Below, one piece after another: positions 8,226 to 16,843 of a stretch of DNA of 64,000 nucleotides. The translations under genes were made by a program, and so were the position numbers. Each line of letters starts with the position of its first letter. Positions within the stretch are counted from its first letter, which is position 1. The stretch covers positions 310,001 to 374,000 of the forward strand of contig NZ_MBTF01000023.1 of the NCBI RefSeq assembly GCF_002013915.1, in the 5' to 3' direction. The stretch is from Mucilaginibacter pedocola. GTDB lineage: Bacteria; Bacteroidota; Bacteroidia; Sphingobacteriales; Sphingobacteriaceae. The notes under the pieces were generated by a model. That model was not told where the DNA came from. It saw only the letters and a program-made list of their open reading frames with translations, and ran no database searches.

Positions 8226-8519
8226 CTACAGAAATACTATATCAACCACCAGTTCGGTTTTAGCATCCTCGTTTATTTTGGTGATTATTTGGCTGCGCAT
8301 CAGCACCAGCTCGTTTTTTATTACCGATGACTCGATGCGCAGGAAGAGTTTCTTATCCCTGATGAATAATTCCTTGGTGCGGTTAGCTACCGATTTGCCC
8401 ACCAGCTCGGGCCAGGCAGCCACTACATGTGTCTCATCGTACCGGCGTTTAATTTTATAAACGTTCAGCATTTGCTCAATGGCATCTTTAAGCGATTTGT
8501 CGTTGGTTTTACGCATCAA
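8226..8519 (-). CDS. DUF721 (DciA-like) protein
   Basis: The 97-residue protein matches the DUF721 pattern: an N-terminal helix (LKDAIEQMLNVYKIKRRYDE), then AAWPELVGKSVANRTKELFIRDKKLFLRIESSVIKNEL and a short C-terminal strand. The family includes DciA, a loader of the replicative helicase in bacteria without DnaC, though short DUF721 proteins next to recF are often of unproven function. Its start overlaps the end of recF by 11 bp, so it is translationally coupled to it. The recF-DUF721 order is typical of many genomes and fits a replication or repair role. Confidence 0.85.
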   Translation of the reverse strand: MMRKTNDKSLKDAIEQMLNVYKIKRRYDETHVVAAWPELVGKSVANRTKELFIRDKKLFLRIESSVIKNELVLMRSQIITKINEDAKTELVVDIVFL

Positions 8520-9609
8520 TAGTTCCCTCCGCTACTTTAAATAATTTTACATCTACGTTTATCGCCTCAAATATTTGCTGCACCCGGCTCAGGCTGGTAT
8601 CGGTTATCAGCACCTGCCCAAAATCGTTATTGCTCACCATTTGCATTAGTTTGGTTACGCGCCCGTCGTCAAGCTTGTCAAAAATATCATCTAACAGCAG
8701 CAAAGGCTTAAACGCCTTCTTTTGAGTGAGGAAGGTGTACTGAGCCAGCTTCAGCGCTATCAGGAAAGATTTTTGCTGCCCCTGCGAGCCAAACTTTTTC
8801 ATAGGCATGCCATGGATATTAAATTGCAGGTCATCCTTATGGATGCCGCTGCCGGTGCGCTCTAATGCACGGTCACGCCCTATGTTCTTCTTCAGCAAGT
8901 CGGTAAGGCTATCGTTCAATAATTGCGATTCGTAAGCCAGTTCTACCTGCTCGGCACCGTTGCTAATGAAGCTGTAATGCGCATTGAAGATGGGGGTAAA
9001 GCTTTCCATAAAATCGCGGCGTTTTTCGAATATGCGCGTGCCGGATGCTGCCAACTGTTCGTCCAGCACATCCAGCAGTTCCGGGTCGAACCTGCCGGTG
9101 TCTGCCATCATCTTCAGCATGGCGTTGCGGTTGGTAAGCACTTTGTTATAGGCTATCAGCTCGTCCAGGTAGCGGTTATCGGTTTGCGATATTACGTTAT
9201 CAATAAACTTGCGTCGCTCTTCGCTGCCTTCTATAATAATGCTGATATCGTAAGGCGATATCATTACCAGCGGTAGCAGCCCAATATGGTCGGCAAGGCG
9301 GGTATAATCTTTTTTATTGCGTTTGAATTGCTTTTTCTGGTTCCGCTTTACACCGCAGGCCACCACTTCCTTATCACCGTTTTTCTCGAAGATGCCGTTT
9401 ATCATAAAAAAATCGGCACCCTGTTTTATCTGCTGGCTATCTATAGGGTTAAAGTAACTTTTGCAGAGGCTGAGGTAGTGCACGGCATCAAGCAAATTGG
9501 TTTTGCCGGCCCCATTATTACCCACAAAAGCATTCACCCCGGGGCTGAGGGTAAGCTCGGCTTCGGTATAGTTTTTAAAATTTAAAAAGGAAAGCTGCTG
9601 CAGGTGCAT
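8509..9609 (-). CDS. recF: DNA replication and repair protein RecF
   Basis: The 366-residue SMC-like ATPase helps load RecA at single-strand gaps. It has the Walker A motif GNNGAGKTNLLDA (about 30-42), the ABC-type signature region GSQGQQKSFLIALKLAQ (about 275-291) and the Walker B/D-loop region LLLLDDIFDKLDDGR (about 302-316). Length and order are normal. The ATG at 9609 is 7 nt from a perfect -7 box on the minus strand. The DUF721 gene overlaps its 3' end. Confidence 0.96.
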   Translation of the reverse strand: MHLQQLSFLNFKNYTEAELTLSPGVNAFVGNNGAGKTNLLDAVHYLSLCKSYFNPIDSQQIKQGADFFMINGIFEKNGDKEVVACGVKRNQKKQFKRNKKDYTRLADHIGLLPLVMISPYDISIIIEGSEERRKFIDNVISQTDNRYLDELIAYNKVLTNRNAMLKMMADTGRFDPELLDVLDEQLAASGTRIFEKRRDFMESFTPIFNAHYSFISNGAEQVELAYESQLLNDSLTDLLKKNIGRDRALERTGSGIHKDDLQFNIHGMPMKKFGSQGQQKSFLIALKLAQYTFLTQKKAFKPLLLLDDIFDKLDDGRVTKLMQMVSNNDFGQVLITDTSLSRVQQIFEAINVDVKLFKVAEGTIDA

Positions 9610-9616
9610 GGGATGG

Positions 9617-9624
9617 CAAATTTA
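9617..9624 (-). promoter_or_regulatory. -7 promoter box (TAAATTTG) 7 nt before recF
   Basis: Minus-strand TAAATTTG matches TAnnTTTG and sits 7 nt upstream of the recF ATG. The implied transcript has almost no leader. I do not see a clear upstream TTTG box. Confidence 0.5.
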
Positions 9625-9684
9625 CGCATTTAGTTTATTGGTTCATTAGTTCATTTGTTGATTGGCGTTAACAACTATCAACAA

Positions 9685-9711
9685 AAAAGGCAGCCTTAAA
9701 GCCGCCTTTCC
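9685..9711 (-). terminator. Probable terminator of the pseudouridine synthase gene
   Basis: Read on the minus strand, an imperfect hairpin closed by AAAGGC/GCCTTT is followed by a T run. It lies about 50 bp after the stop of the 9757-11088 gene. Confidence 0.65.
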
Positions 9712-9722
9712 ATATTCTGTAA

Positions 9723-9747
9723 ATTCTAAAAATTCGTTTAATTCGAG
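9723..9747. repeat. 25-nt dispersed repeat, inverted copy of 41898-41922
   Basis: The 25 bases here are identical in reverse complement to 41898-41922 (core GAATTAAACGAATTTTTAG in the second copy). Both copies are intergenic and 32 kb apart. Confidence 0.7.
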
Positions 9748-9756
9748 TTTTAGAAA

Positions 9757-11088
9757 TTATACGAGCTGTATTAAATGCTTCAATTGCACCACCTCTTTTT
9801 CATCAAGATACCTCCAGCGGCCGCGCGGAAGGTCCTTTTTAGTAAGGTTGGCGTATATCGAACGGTCGAGCTTTACCACTTCGTAGCCCAGGCTTTCGAA
9901 AATACGGCGTACAATGCGGTTTTTGCCGCTGTGTATTTGTATGCCAATTTCGCGCTTGGTGCCACCGGTTACGTACGATACGCTGTCGGGTTTTATAAAG
10001 CCGTCTTCCAGCTCTAAACCAAACTGTATCTTGTTCAGGTCGCCCTGGGTGAGCGATTTGCTCAACTCTACGTTATATAATTTGGTAATGTTGTTGCGCG
10101 GGTGCGATAGTTTGTCGGCCAGGTCGCCATCGTTGGTCATCAATAGCAAACCGGTGGTATTACGGTCGAGGCGGCCAACCGGGTAAATACGTTCGCGGCT
10201 GGCTTTTTCTACCAGGTGCATTACCGTGCGGCGCTCTTGCGGGTCGTCGGTAGTGGTAATGTAGTCTTTTGGTTTATTCAGCAATACGTACACCATCTTC
10301 TCGCGTTTAAGCGGTTCATTGTTGTAGCGTACTTCGTCTTTATAAGGGTCAACCTTGTGGCCAAGCTCGCTTATAACTACACCATTTACCGATACCACGC
10401 CTGCGGTTATTAGCTCATCGGCCTTGCGGCGGCTGCATATGCCGGCGTTAGCAATGTAGCGGTTAAGGCGTATAAGCCCGTCATCCTTAGCTTTTGGGGC
10501 AGCGGCGTTTTTACGGCCACGCATGGTGCGTGCAGGGGCGTCGCCTTGCGGGCGCTCGCGGTCGAATTTTTTATAGCCCGATGTGGTGTTGGCAAAATCT
10601 TTTTTACCGGTTGTGTTTTTTGCATCACGGTTAAAGGGTTTGCGGTCGCCATCGGGGCGGTTGCCAAAGGGTTTATCTTTAGCAAAGGGTTTGTCTTTAG
10701 AGAAAGGTTTTTTGAACGATGCCGGGCCTAAACCGCTGCGCTCTTCGTTATCAAACCTGCGTTGCGGGCGTTCGCCATCGGGGCGGCCGCTGTATGGGCG
10801 GCCTTTTGGTACAAATGCCTTTTTATCGCCACCGCCAAAAGCAGAGCCTGATGAAGTGCCGCGTTTTGGCCTTTCGTTGTCAGAATCGGAATTTTTGTAT
10901 GGTTTTGAGTTCGATGATGTCCTCCTGTCGGCACTGTAGTTGTTACCGCTATCGGCACCACGGGTGCCATAAGGGCTGCGTGATGATGAAGATGAGGGGC
11001 GTTTTGGTGCACCTTCGCCGCTGTTTGAGCGGGCTGATGATTTGTTTGGCCTGTCGTCGCGACCGCCGGTTGGCTTCTTGTATACCAT
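9757..11088 (-). CDS. RluB/RsuA-family pseudouridine synthase with long low-complexity N-terminus
   Basis: The 443-residue protein converts a uridine of rRNA to pseudouridine. Residues 1 to about 190 are a disordered Ser/Arg/Gly/Lys/Asp-rich extension with short DKPF and RPDGDR-type repeats. The folded part begins with an S4 RNA-binding domain (IRLNRYIANAGICSRRKADE). The catalytic domain follows, with the nucleophile Asp at about residue 308 in VGRLDRNTTGLLL and the C-terminal motif SGKNRIVRRIFESLGYEV. Such extensions are common on Bacteroidetes RNA-binding proteins. RluB (23S rRNA) is the more likely subfamily, but RsuA or RluE/F types cannot be excluded by eye. Confidence 0.9.
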   Translation of the reverse strand: MVYKKPTGGRDDRPNKSSARSNSGEGAPKRPSSSSSRSPYGTRGADSGNNYSADRRTSSNSKPYKNSDSDNERPKRGTSSGSAFGGGDKKAFVPKGRPYSGRPDGERPQRRFDNEERSGLGPASFKKPFSKDKPFAKDKPFGNRPDGDRKPFNRDAKNTTGKKDFANTTSGYKKFDRERPQGDAPARTMRGRKNAAAPKAKDDGLIRLNRYIANAGICSRRKADELITAGVVSVNGVVISELGHKVDPYKDEVRYNNEPLKREKMVYVLLNKPKDYITTTDDPQERRTVMHLVEKASRERIYPVGRLDRNTTGLLLMTNDGDLADKLSHPRNNITKLYNVELSKSLTQGDLNKIQFGLELEDGFIKPDSVSYVTGGTKREIGIQIHSGKNRIVRRIFESLGYEVVKLDRSIYANLTKKDLPRGRWRYLDEKEVVQLKHLIQLV

Positions 11089-11265
11089 GTTATTTTTAGT
11101 TTGCGCTTTCGCAGCGTGAGAGGGTCAAAATTACGAAAATTTGCGAGATTTTAAGCCAAAAAAATAAAAAACCGCAAGGCCTTAAAAACGTTGTTTAAAG
11201 TGGTTTAAACGCCGATTTTGAACCGCTTCGGAAATCGGTCGGCACACTAATCCGTGGCTAAATGG

Positions 11266-11296
11266 TTGACAATGTGATTTATATAGCGTACCTTTG
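11266..11296 (+). promoter_or_regulatory. Bacteroidetes-type promoter of the lytic transglycosylase gene
   Basis: TTG at 11266-11268 and TACCTTTG at 11289-11296 are 20 nt apart, matching the -33/-7 arrangement. The ATG follows after a leader of about 40 nt. Confidence 0.75.
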
Positions 11297-11338
11297 CCGC
11301 ACATCATACCAAATGTTTAATTAACGAGTAATTTAGAA

Positions 11339-12133
11339 ATGGGTAAAAAACACTTAATTACGTGCTCCGTAATGGTGGTGCTGGCAATCATTTCCAGGCT
11401 TGACATCTTCGGTACAACACCGGCAAATCCTGCAAAAACTTCGCCAAAAACAAATGCCTATGCTGCTTCATCGCTGGTATTTTACAAAGTGGCCGAAGAA
11501 GAGGCCGAAGCCGGCTTTAGTTTTGCAAACGAAGCGATCCCCGTAAACGACAAACGGGTGAATCTTAAACTTAAAAAATCTATCTCAAAGAACAGGTTTA
11601 AAAACGTACAGTCGAACATCCTGCACAGCAAGGCCGACAAGCTTTTCCCTATCATCGAACCAATACTTAAAGCTTACGGCATCCCCGAAGATTTTAAGTT
11701 TGTGCCTTTGGTAGAGAGCGGGCTTAAAGAAGGTACCTCGCCAAAAGGCGCACGCGGCGTATGGCAGTTTATGCCGGGCACCGCACGCACTTATGGGCTA
11801 AAGGTTAACAAGGCTGTAGATGAACGCCTTAACCTGCGCAAATCAACCATTGCGGCCTGCAAGTACATTAAAGAATTGTACGGCGAATTTAACAGCTGGA
11901 CGCTTGCCGCCGCAGCTTACAACAACGGAAGCATTAAACTTTCGCGCGCTATAAACAGGCAAAATGAGGACAACTATTTCCGCATGAACCTTAATCGCGA
12001 AACCGGCAGTTATGTGTACAAACTAATTGCCATGAAAGAGATTATTACCAAGCCGCGCAAATACGGCTACAGCAACTATTACGGCTATCTTTTAAAGCCA
12101 AACAGCGTGCCATATTTAATGGCAGCAAATTAA
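11339..12133 (+). CDS. Lytic murein transglycosylase, SLT domain
   Basis: The 264-residue exported protein has an N-terminal hydrophobic segment (LITCSVMVVLAIISRL) as signal or anchor. The SLT domain covers about 100-240. The catalytic Glu is at residue 126 in FVPLVESGL, followed by the family motifs SPKGARGVWQFMPGTARTYGL, AACKYIKELY and WTLAAAAYNNG. The enzyme cleaves the MurNAc-GlcNAc bond of peptidoglycan to give anhydromuropeptides. It lacks LysM repeats, so it is a short MltD/Slt-like form. It is monocistronic with its own promoter and terminator. Confidence 0.9.
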   Translation: MGKKHLITCSVMVVLAIISRLDIFGTTPANPAKTSPKTNAYAASSLVFYKVAEEEAEAGFSFANEAIPVNDKRVNLKLKKSISKNRFKNVQSNILHSKADKLFPIIEPILKAYGIPEDFKFVPLVESGLKEGTSPKGARGVWQFMPGTARTYGLKVNKAVDERLNLRKSTIAACKYIKELYGEFNSWTLAAAAYNNGSIKLSRAINRQNEDNYFRMNLNRETGSYVYKLIAMKEIITKPRKYGYSNYYGYLLKPNSVPYLMAAN

Positions 12134-12172
12134 TATTAGTAATTCCTTAAAAAATTACGGAGCACATTAAAA

Positions 12173-12201
12173 AGCCATCCCTAACCGGGGTGGCTTTTTT
12201 T
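12173..12201 (+). terminator. Terminator of the lytic transglycosylase gene
   Basis: Stem AGCCATCCC/GGGGTGGCT (one G-T pair) followed by a T run. Confidence 0.9.
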
Positions 12202-12268
12202 ATGTGCAGATGTGCAACGGATGTGTAGATGTGCAAATTTCAGATGTGCAGATGAAAGTTTATAAACT

Positions 12269-12353
12269 ATGTCATCCCGAAAGAGCAGCGTAGGGATGTG
12301 TGGAGGGGGCGAGGAGGGAACTTGTACGATATGCAAAGGCACAATGCAAAGCG
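12269..12353. repeat. Repeat family A, copy 2 (left half only)
   Basis: It begins ATGTCATCCCGAA and shares GAGGAGGGAACTTGTACGAT and ATGCAAAG with copies 1 and 4, but has no right end. It is preceded by direct repeats of TGTGCAGATG-type words (12220-12256), which also precede copy 3 (13870-13917). The two therefore form a composite unit. Confidence 0.7.
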
Positions 12354-12362
12354 GTAATTTAT

Positions 12363-12409
12363 TTAAATAACACGAGCCGCTCTTTTTAAGGGCGGCTCGT
12401 GTTATTTAA
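12363..12409. terminator. Long perfect hairpin, probable bidirectional terminator
   Basis: An 18-bp perfect inverted repeat (12363-12380 and 12392-12409, core CACGAGCCGC/GCGGCTCGTG) encloses an 11-nt loop. It lies between convergent genes. The flanking T run is short, so structure more than U-tract would have to act. Confidence 0.65.
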
Positions 12410-12412
12410 CGC

Positions 12413-12475
12413 AATGGCGGCGTAGCGGTTAAGCAGGTATGTGCAACTGCCTTGCTAATCCGCTACTTGCCATTT
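12413..12475. repeat. Imperfect inverted repeat next to the long hairpin
   Basis: AATGGC and GTAGCGG on the left arm are repeated inverted as CCGCTAC and GCCATT on the right, with extended partial pairing between. It lies immediately downstream of the minus-strand gene at 12479 and may be a second terminator or a degenerate REP-like element. Confidence 0.5.
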
Positions 12476-12478
12476 TTA

Positions 12479-13777
12479 TTACAGCGTTATTTTTTTGAAG
12501 TATAAGCGGTTATGGTCTACTGTTCCGCTTGATGGCAATAGTTTTTGTGCGAAGCTGCTGGCACCATTATCAACAACGCCAAAATCGTCGTCGTTAGATA
12601 TTACCAGTATGTTGCCAGGCTGCAGGGCAATACCTTCGGCTTTATCGTGCGGGTAAACAGTTGGCAGGTCTTTTAACAAATCAAGCACCAATGTTTTTGT
12701 AACCGGGACAATGCCTGCGCCCGAAATACCGGCTGCATTAGCCAGTTCTTCAGGGGTTTTACCACCAAATAGTTTGCCGGTAGCACTGTTGGCCGGGTCA
12801 GATACATCGGTAGCGCCGCTAATATCTATCTTGAATATTTTTTTGAAAGTGGCTGGTGTGGTTGGCGCGCCGCCATACAGGCCATCGCGCTCGATGGTAA
12901 GAAACTGGGTTGCACTAACGGCAAGTATCTCGCTGCAGCCTGTAAGGCTTGCATCGTCCATCAAGTAAATGTATTGTTTGGTAGCACCGCTGGCAATATC
13001 AAAAGTAAGTATACGCAATACCACAGAGCCAGTAGCCGAAGCTTTAACCGGGTTATACATAGGCGACTGCATTATGCCTACCAATGTTTTGCCATCGGGC
13101 GTAATGGTTAGGCCTTCCATACCGCGGTTGGGGCGGCGTTTTGCAAATACCAATGGCAGCGTACGATTGCCGGTACCGGTTCCGAAAGGGTTGATACGCT
13201 CTATGGTTTTACCTGTAGCATCAAAGTGCACAATATGTGGGCCATATTCGTCGCTCACCCAAAACGAACCATCAGCGGCGCGTACAAGGCCTTCCGAGTC
13301 GAGGCCATCGGCGCTTGGCGCAATGGTGGCACCGCTCAGGTCGTAGGGTATTTCGCCGGTAGCACCTGCGCCCGCTGGGTTTGGTAAGCCGTTAAGGTTA
13401 GCGCCGGCGGCATTTTTTAGGTTGATGGTAGATTCCAGCACCAGTTTGCCATCCTTCAGCCTGAATTTGCCAATGGCGGGTGTAAAATCGGGTTTACCAA
13501 TGATGATGGAGTTGGCCACAGTACCGGCAACGTTGGGCCCGCGGTCGGTAAGCAGGTAAAACACGGCCGGGTCGGTTGGGTCAGCAGCAACGGCCGAGCC
13601 GAAGCCGCCGTTATAAACTTTTACGCCCGCGGCGGTGGTCATCAGCAGCGCAGGATCGCTGGCCTCGGCCATATCGGGATATACAATGGGTTGGTCAACA
13701 ACCACTTTTTCGGATTTCTTGCAAGCATTAAAGCTTAGGGCGCCAAGGGCAAGCAGGGCCAGTACAGGTTTTTTCAT
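12479..13777 (-). CDS. Esterase-like activity of phytase family lipoprotein
   Basis: The 432-residue lipoprotein (signal and lipobox LSFNAC) starts at the ATG at 13777; a GTG directly before it is also in frame. The sequence fits the phytase-like beta-propeller family (Phytase-like/esterase-like): VAADPTDPAVFYLLTDRGPN, GLDSEGLVRAADGSFWVSDE, YGPHIVHFDATGK, RGMEGLTITPDGKTLVGIM and a C-terminal HDKAEGIALQPGNILVISND. Family members are extracytoplasmic and have been linked to phosphoester or ester hydrolysis, but substrates are poorly known. It stands alone, convergent to the transglycosylase gene. Repeat-rich DNA lies on both sides. Confidence 0.82.
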   Translation of the reverse strand: MKKPVLALLALGALSFNACKKSEKVVVDQPIVYPDMAEASDPALLMTTAAGVKVYNGGFGSAVAADPTDPAVFYLLTDRGPNVAGTVANSIIIGKPDFTPAIGKFRLKDGKLVLESTINLKNAAGANLNGLPNPAGAGATGEIPYDLSGATIAPSADGLDSEGLVRAADGSFWVSDEYGPHIVHFDATGKTIERINPFGTGTGNRTLPLVFAKRRPNRGMEGLTITPDGKTLVGIMQSPMYNPVKASATGSVVLRILTFDIASGATKQYIYLMDDASLTGCSEILAVSATQFLTIERDGLYGGAPTTPATFKKIFKIDISGATDVSDPANSATGKLFGGKTPEELANAAGISGAGIVPVTKTLVLDLLKDLPTVYPHDKAEGIALQPGNILVISNDDDFGVVDNGASSFAQKLLPSSGTVDHNRLYFKKITL

Positions 13778-13940
13778 CACGTGCGGAATTATTGTTTAAA
13801 GTTGACCGCAAATGAAATGTTACCATGTATCCATAATGTTAACCTAACGATAAATGTTAAGGATAATGCGCAGGTGTGTAAAAATGTGCAGATTTCAGAT
13901 TTCAAATGTGCAGATGAAAATAATAGCGCAAATTACCACT

Positions 13941-14010
13941 ATGCCGTCCCGAACGAGCGGCGTAGCGAAATGCGATGGGTGCGAGGAGGGGACTTGTACG
14001 GTGTGCAAAG
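13941..14010. repeat. Repeat family A, copy 3 (left half, degenerate)
   Basis: ATGCCGTCCCGAACGAGCGG, then GCGAGGAGGGGACTTGTACG: the same blocks as copies 1, 2 and 4 with substitutions. The 333-bp stretch 13781-14113 holds this copy, the TGTGCAGAT words upstream of it, and the family B fragment below. I see no gene in it. Confidence 0.65.
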
Positions 14011-14012
14011 TG

Positions 14013-14050
14013 TATGAACCATGATTTTCCTGATTTGAGGATTCTCTGAT
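14013..14050. repeat. Repeat family B fragment
   Basis: TGAACCATGATTTTCCTGAT and then GAGGATTCTCTGAT match the left half of the element at 47504 and, in part, 22473-22498. Confidence 0.6.
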
Positions 14051-14113
14051 GCGTACGGCAATAACCTGCCATTATCTCGCCGTCATTGCCTTACGTTTTT
14101 AACTCACCAAGAG

Positions 14114-15205
14114 CTATTCTCTTTCCTTCACCAAATCAGGCCGTTTATACCTTGCCACTATCGCATCCCTAACGGGTTTCTCCACCAGTAAATGAGCCAG
14201 GCTCGCCAAAACAATTATTGCCAGCACAAGGCCTGCCAATGCGGGTGCGGTTTTTACCTCAATAATATAACGCGTATAAAAAACATAAACCGGGTACTGC
14301 AAAATATACATGGCGTAACTGGCTTCGCCCAAAAATAGGAATGGCTTGCTACTGAATACTTTAGTTTCGGCCTTGCTGAAACCTGTAATGGCCATAATGA
14401 ATATAAAGTAGGCAGGCGCCAGTACGCCGCCTTTTAAAAGCCATGAGCCATGCGGTAGGTAATATTTAGCGGCTAAAATAATAGCCGATGATGCCAGGAA
14501 GGCCACAATATTTAATGCCTTTGTTTTAAAAAATGGCCTGTCGCTTTTCAGGAAGTATTGGCCCGCCAGCATACCGAACATAAATACGCTGATCAACAAA
14601 ATGGGGTTAAGGTATATCCCGCCAACTATTTTAGAAGCGATACCCGTCAATGGCGATTTGAGCAGCCCAGCCAATTGTTGGGTTATCAGCAGCGATACTA
14701 TAAAATAAACCCACACCAATATGCCAAAACCACGCGCATTGCGGCGCAGGTAATAAGCCAGTAGGGGGAACAGCAGGTAGAAAAACACCTCGCAGGAAAC
14801 CGACCAGCCCGGGTAGTTGAACGAGCCTGCATAAAGCCAACGCTGTATGCCCGCCATCTCGAAAGGCATGCGCATTAATACCGTAGCGGTATCTATCCGT
14901 TTAATTACGAAGTGGAAGAATAGCAGCAAAAAAATGGCCAGCAGGTACAGGGGGTAAATACGTGCCACACGTTTAATATAGAATGTTTTAAGCGGGAAAG
15001 TGGCCTGGCCGCTCGTAAAGAATCTACTGTTGGAAACAGTAAGCACAAAACCCGAAATAAAAAAGAAAAGGTTTACCGCCTCGCCGCCGTTTTTGATGAT
15101 GAAGCCAATATGTTCCCCCACGCCCGGCGGGCTGTAGTGAAACAATATAACCACCAGCGCCGCCACAAACCTGACTATATATAAGGTATCGGTATTTCTT
15201 TCCAT
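14114..15205 (-). CDS. Acyltransferase family 3 (OafA-like) membrane protein
   Basis: The 363-residue polytopic membrane protein has about ten hydrophobic segments. The family signature is present: TLYIVRFVAALVVILFHYSP near the start (the conserved Arg and His) and GGEAVNLFFFISGFVLTVSN (about 40-59). Acyltransferase-3 proteins move acetyl or other acyl groups across or at the inner membrane onto lipopolysaccharide, capsule, peptidoglycan or antibiotics. The gene is divergent from the MBOAT operon. Both encode membrane O-acyltransferases, so they may modify the same surface polymer. The acyl group and acceptor are not deducible from sequence. Confidence 0.88.
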   Translation of the reverse strand: MERNTDTLYIVRFVAALVVILFHYSPPGVGEHIGFIIKNGGEAVNLFFFISGFVLTVSNSRFFTSGQATFPLKTFYIKRVARIYPLYLLAIFLLLFFHFVIKRIDTATVLMRMPFEMAGIQRWLYAGSFNYPGWSVSCEVFFYLLFPLLAYYLRRNARGFGILVWVYFIVSLLITQQLAGLLKSPLTGIASKIVGGIYLNPILLISVFMFGMLAGQYFLKSDRPFFKTKALNIVAFLASSAIILAAKYYLPHGSWLLKGGVLAPAYFIFIMAITGFSKAETKVFSSKPFLFLGEASYAMYILQYPVYVFYTRYIIEVKTAPALAGLVLAIIVLASLAHLLVEKPVRDAIVARYKRPDLVKERE

Positions 15206-15244
15206 GCTTGCTGCGCCTAAAATAGGGGATTTTAGTGAATAGTG

Positions 15245-15336
15245 AGTGGTTGATTAAGTGAGTAGTGGTTGCCGGGCAGCGGGTAATCAATAAGGGGGCA
15301 GCTCTAAACTACTCACCACCCACTTAATCAACCACT
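15245..15336. repeat. 16-bp inverted repeat in the divergent promoter region
   Basis: AGTGGTTGATTAAGTG (15245-15260) is repeated exactly as its reverse complement at 15321-15336, with further partial pairing inside. It sits between the acyltransferase-3 gene and the MBOAT operon. It could be a mobile palindromic element or a shared regulatory structure. Confidence 0.6.
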
Positions 15337-15411
15337 CTCCAAATACCCATTCTCCAATTTTTTTCCTATCTTCGTTTGCCCAAGCCCCCGGTCATAACAT
15401 TTCGGTTTATC

Positions 15412-16842
15412 ATGCTGTTTAATTCGCTGCATTTTGTTGCTTTCTTCCTTATTGTTACACCGCTGTACTTTATTCTTCCGCATAAATTCCGTTGGGTATT
15501 GCTGCTGATAGCCAGCTGCTATTTCTACATGACTTTTATCCCCATCTACATCCTGATATTGGTTTTCACCATTATAGTAGATTATTTTGCTGGGATACTT
15601 ATCGAAAAATCCGAAGGGCGCGAGCGGAAGCTTTACCTCACCATATCGCTGGTGGCCAATATTGGGGTGCTTGCCTTTTTTAAATACTTCAACTTTTTAA
15701 ACGAGAACCTTACCTTGCTGATGAGCGAGATAGGTTTGCGTAACGCTATACCTTATTTATCTATCGTATTGCCTGTCGGGCTTAGTTTCCACACTTTCCA
15801 GGCCATGAGTTATACCATTGAGGTATATCGGGGCAACCAGGCGGCAGAAAGGCATTTCGGTATTTACTCGCTTTACGTAATGTTTTACCCGCAGCTGGTA
15901 GCAGGTCCAATAGAGCGGCCGCAGAACCTGTTGCACCAGTTTTACGAGAAACACCCGCTCACTTATGAAAACTTCTCTGCAGGTTTCAAGATGATATTGT
16001 GGGGTTTTTTCCAAAAGCTGGTGGTGGCTGATAGGCTCTCGATATTCGTATCGGCCGTGTACCAAAACCCGGGCGCGTACAGCTCGTCGATGCTGCTGGT
16101 AGCCATACTGTTCTTCGCCTTTCAGATATATGCCGACTTTGCAGGTTACTCTAATATCGCTCTCGGCACGGCGCGCATCATGGGCTACAAACTCATGACC
16201 AACTTTAACACGCCTTTCTTCGCTACCAGCGTTACCGAATACTGGCGCCGCTGGCATATATCGCTCAACACCTGGTTTAACGATTATTTGTTTACCCCCA
16301 TTATGGTGGCTAACCGCGATTGGGGTAAGGTAGCCGTAATATTCGCGCTGATGATAACCTTCGGGCTAAGCGGGCTTTGGCATGGTGCCGGGTGGACGTA
16401 TATCATGTACGGCCTGCTACACGGTGTGGCGGTGAGCTATGAGTTCCTGACCAAGAAATTCCGCAAGAAATTATCTAAAGCCATGCCAACCACCTTATAT
16501 AATGGTTTGAGCATGCTTATTGTGTTCACCTACGTGTGCCTTACCTGGGTATTTTTTAGGGCGCAAACCTGGCACGATGCCATTACCGTTTACAAAGGTT
16601 TGTTCGCTTTTAAGGGCAGCTTTTTTGTATTCGATAATAACCTGGGGGTGATACTATACTCGCTGGCGGGGATAGGTATTTTGCTGGCGCACGATGTTAG
16701 CGCACATCTTAACCATGGCAAAAGTTATTTCTTTCACCATAAGTCGGCCGCGGTGCGTATGGCTACCTATTGCTTTATTTTGGTAACCATTGTGCTTATC
16801 GGCGTGTTCGACGGCGGGCAGTTTATCTACTTTAAATTTTAA
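15412..16842 (+). CDS. MBOAT-family O-acyltransferase (DltB/AlgI-like)
   Basis: The 476-residue polytopic membrane protein starts at the ATG at 15412; an upstream in-frame TTG at 15376 is less likely because family members start at MLFNS. About ten membrane segments are visible. The MBOAT hallmarks are the intramembrane tunnel region WRRWHISLNTWFNDYLFTPI, the conserved His324 in GLSGLWHGAGW and the catalytic His337 in YGLLHG. MBOAT partners of DltD or AlgX move acyl groups from a cytoplasmic donor across the membrane to a surface polymer. The stop codon is 1 bp before the next start, so it is coupled to the SGNH gene. This is the first gene of a four-gene operon. Confidence 0.93.
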   Translation: MLFNSLHFVAFFLIVTPLYFILPHKFRWVLLLIASCYFYMTFIPIYILILVFTIIVDYFAGILIEKSEGRERKLYLTISLVANIGVLAFFKYFNFLNENLTLLMSEIGLRNAIPYLSIVLPVGLSFHTFQAMSYTIEVYRGNQAAERHFGIYSLYVMFYPQLVAGPIERPQNLLHQFYEKHPLTYENFSAGFKMILWGFFQKLVVADRLSIFVSAVYQNPGAYSSSMLLVAILFFAFQIYADFAGYSNIALGTARIMGYKLMTNFNTPFFATSVTEYWRRWHISLNTWFNDYLFTPIMVANRDWGKVAVIFALMITFGLSGLWHGAGWTYIMYGLLHGVAVSYEFLTKKFRKKLSKAMPTTLYNGLSMLIVFTYVCLTWVFFRAQTWHDAITVYKGLFAFKGSFFVFDNNLGVILYSLAGIGILLAHDVSAHLNHGKSYFFHHKSAAVRMATYCFILVTIVLIGVFDGGQFIYFKF

Positions 16843-16843
16843 T

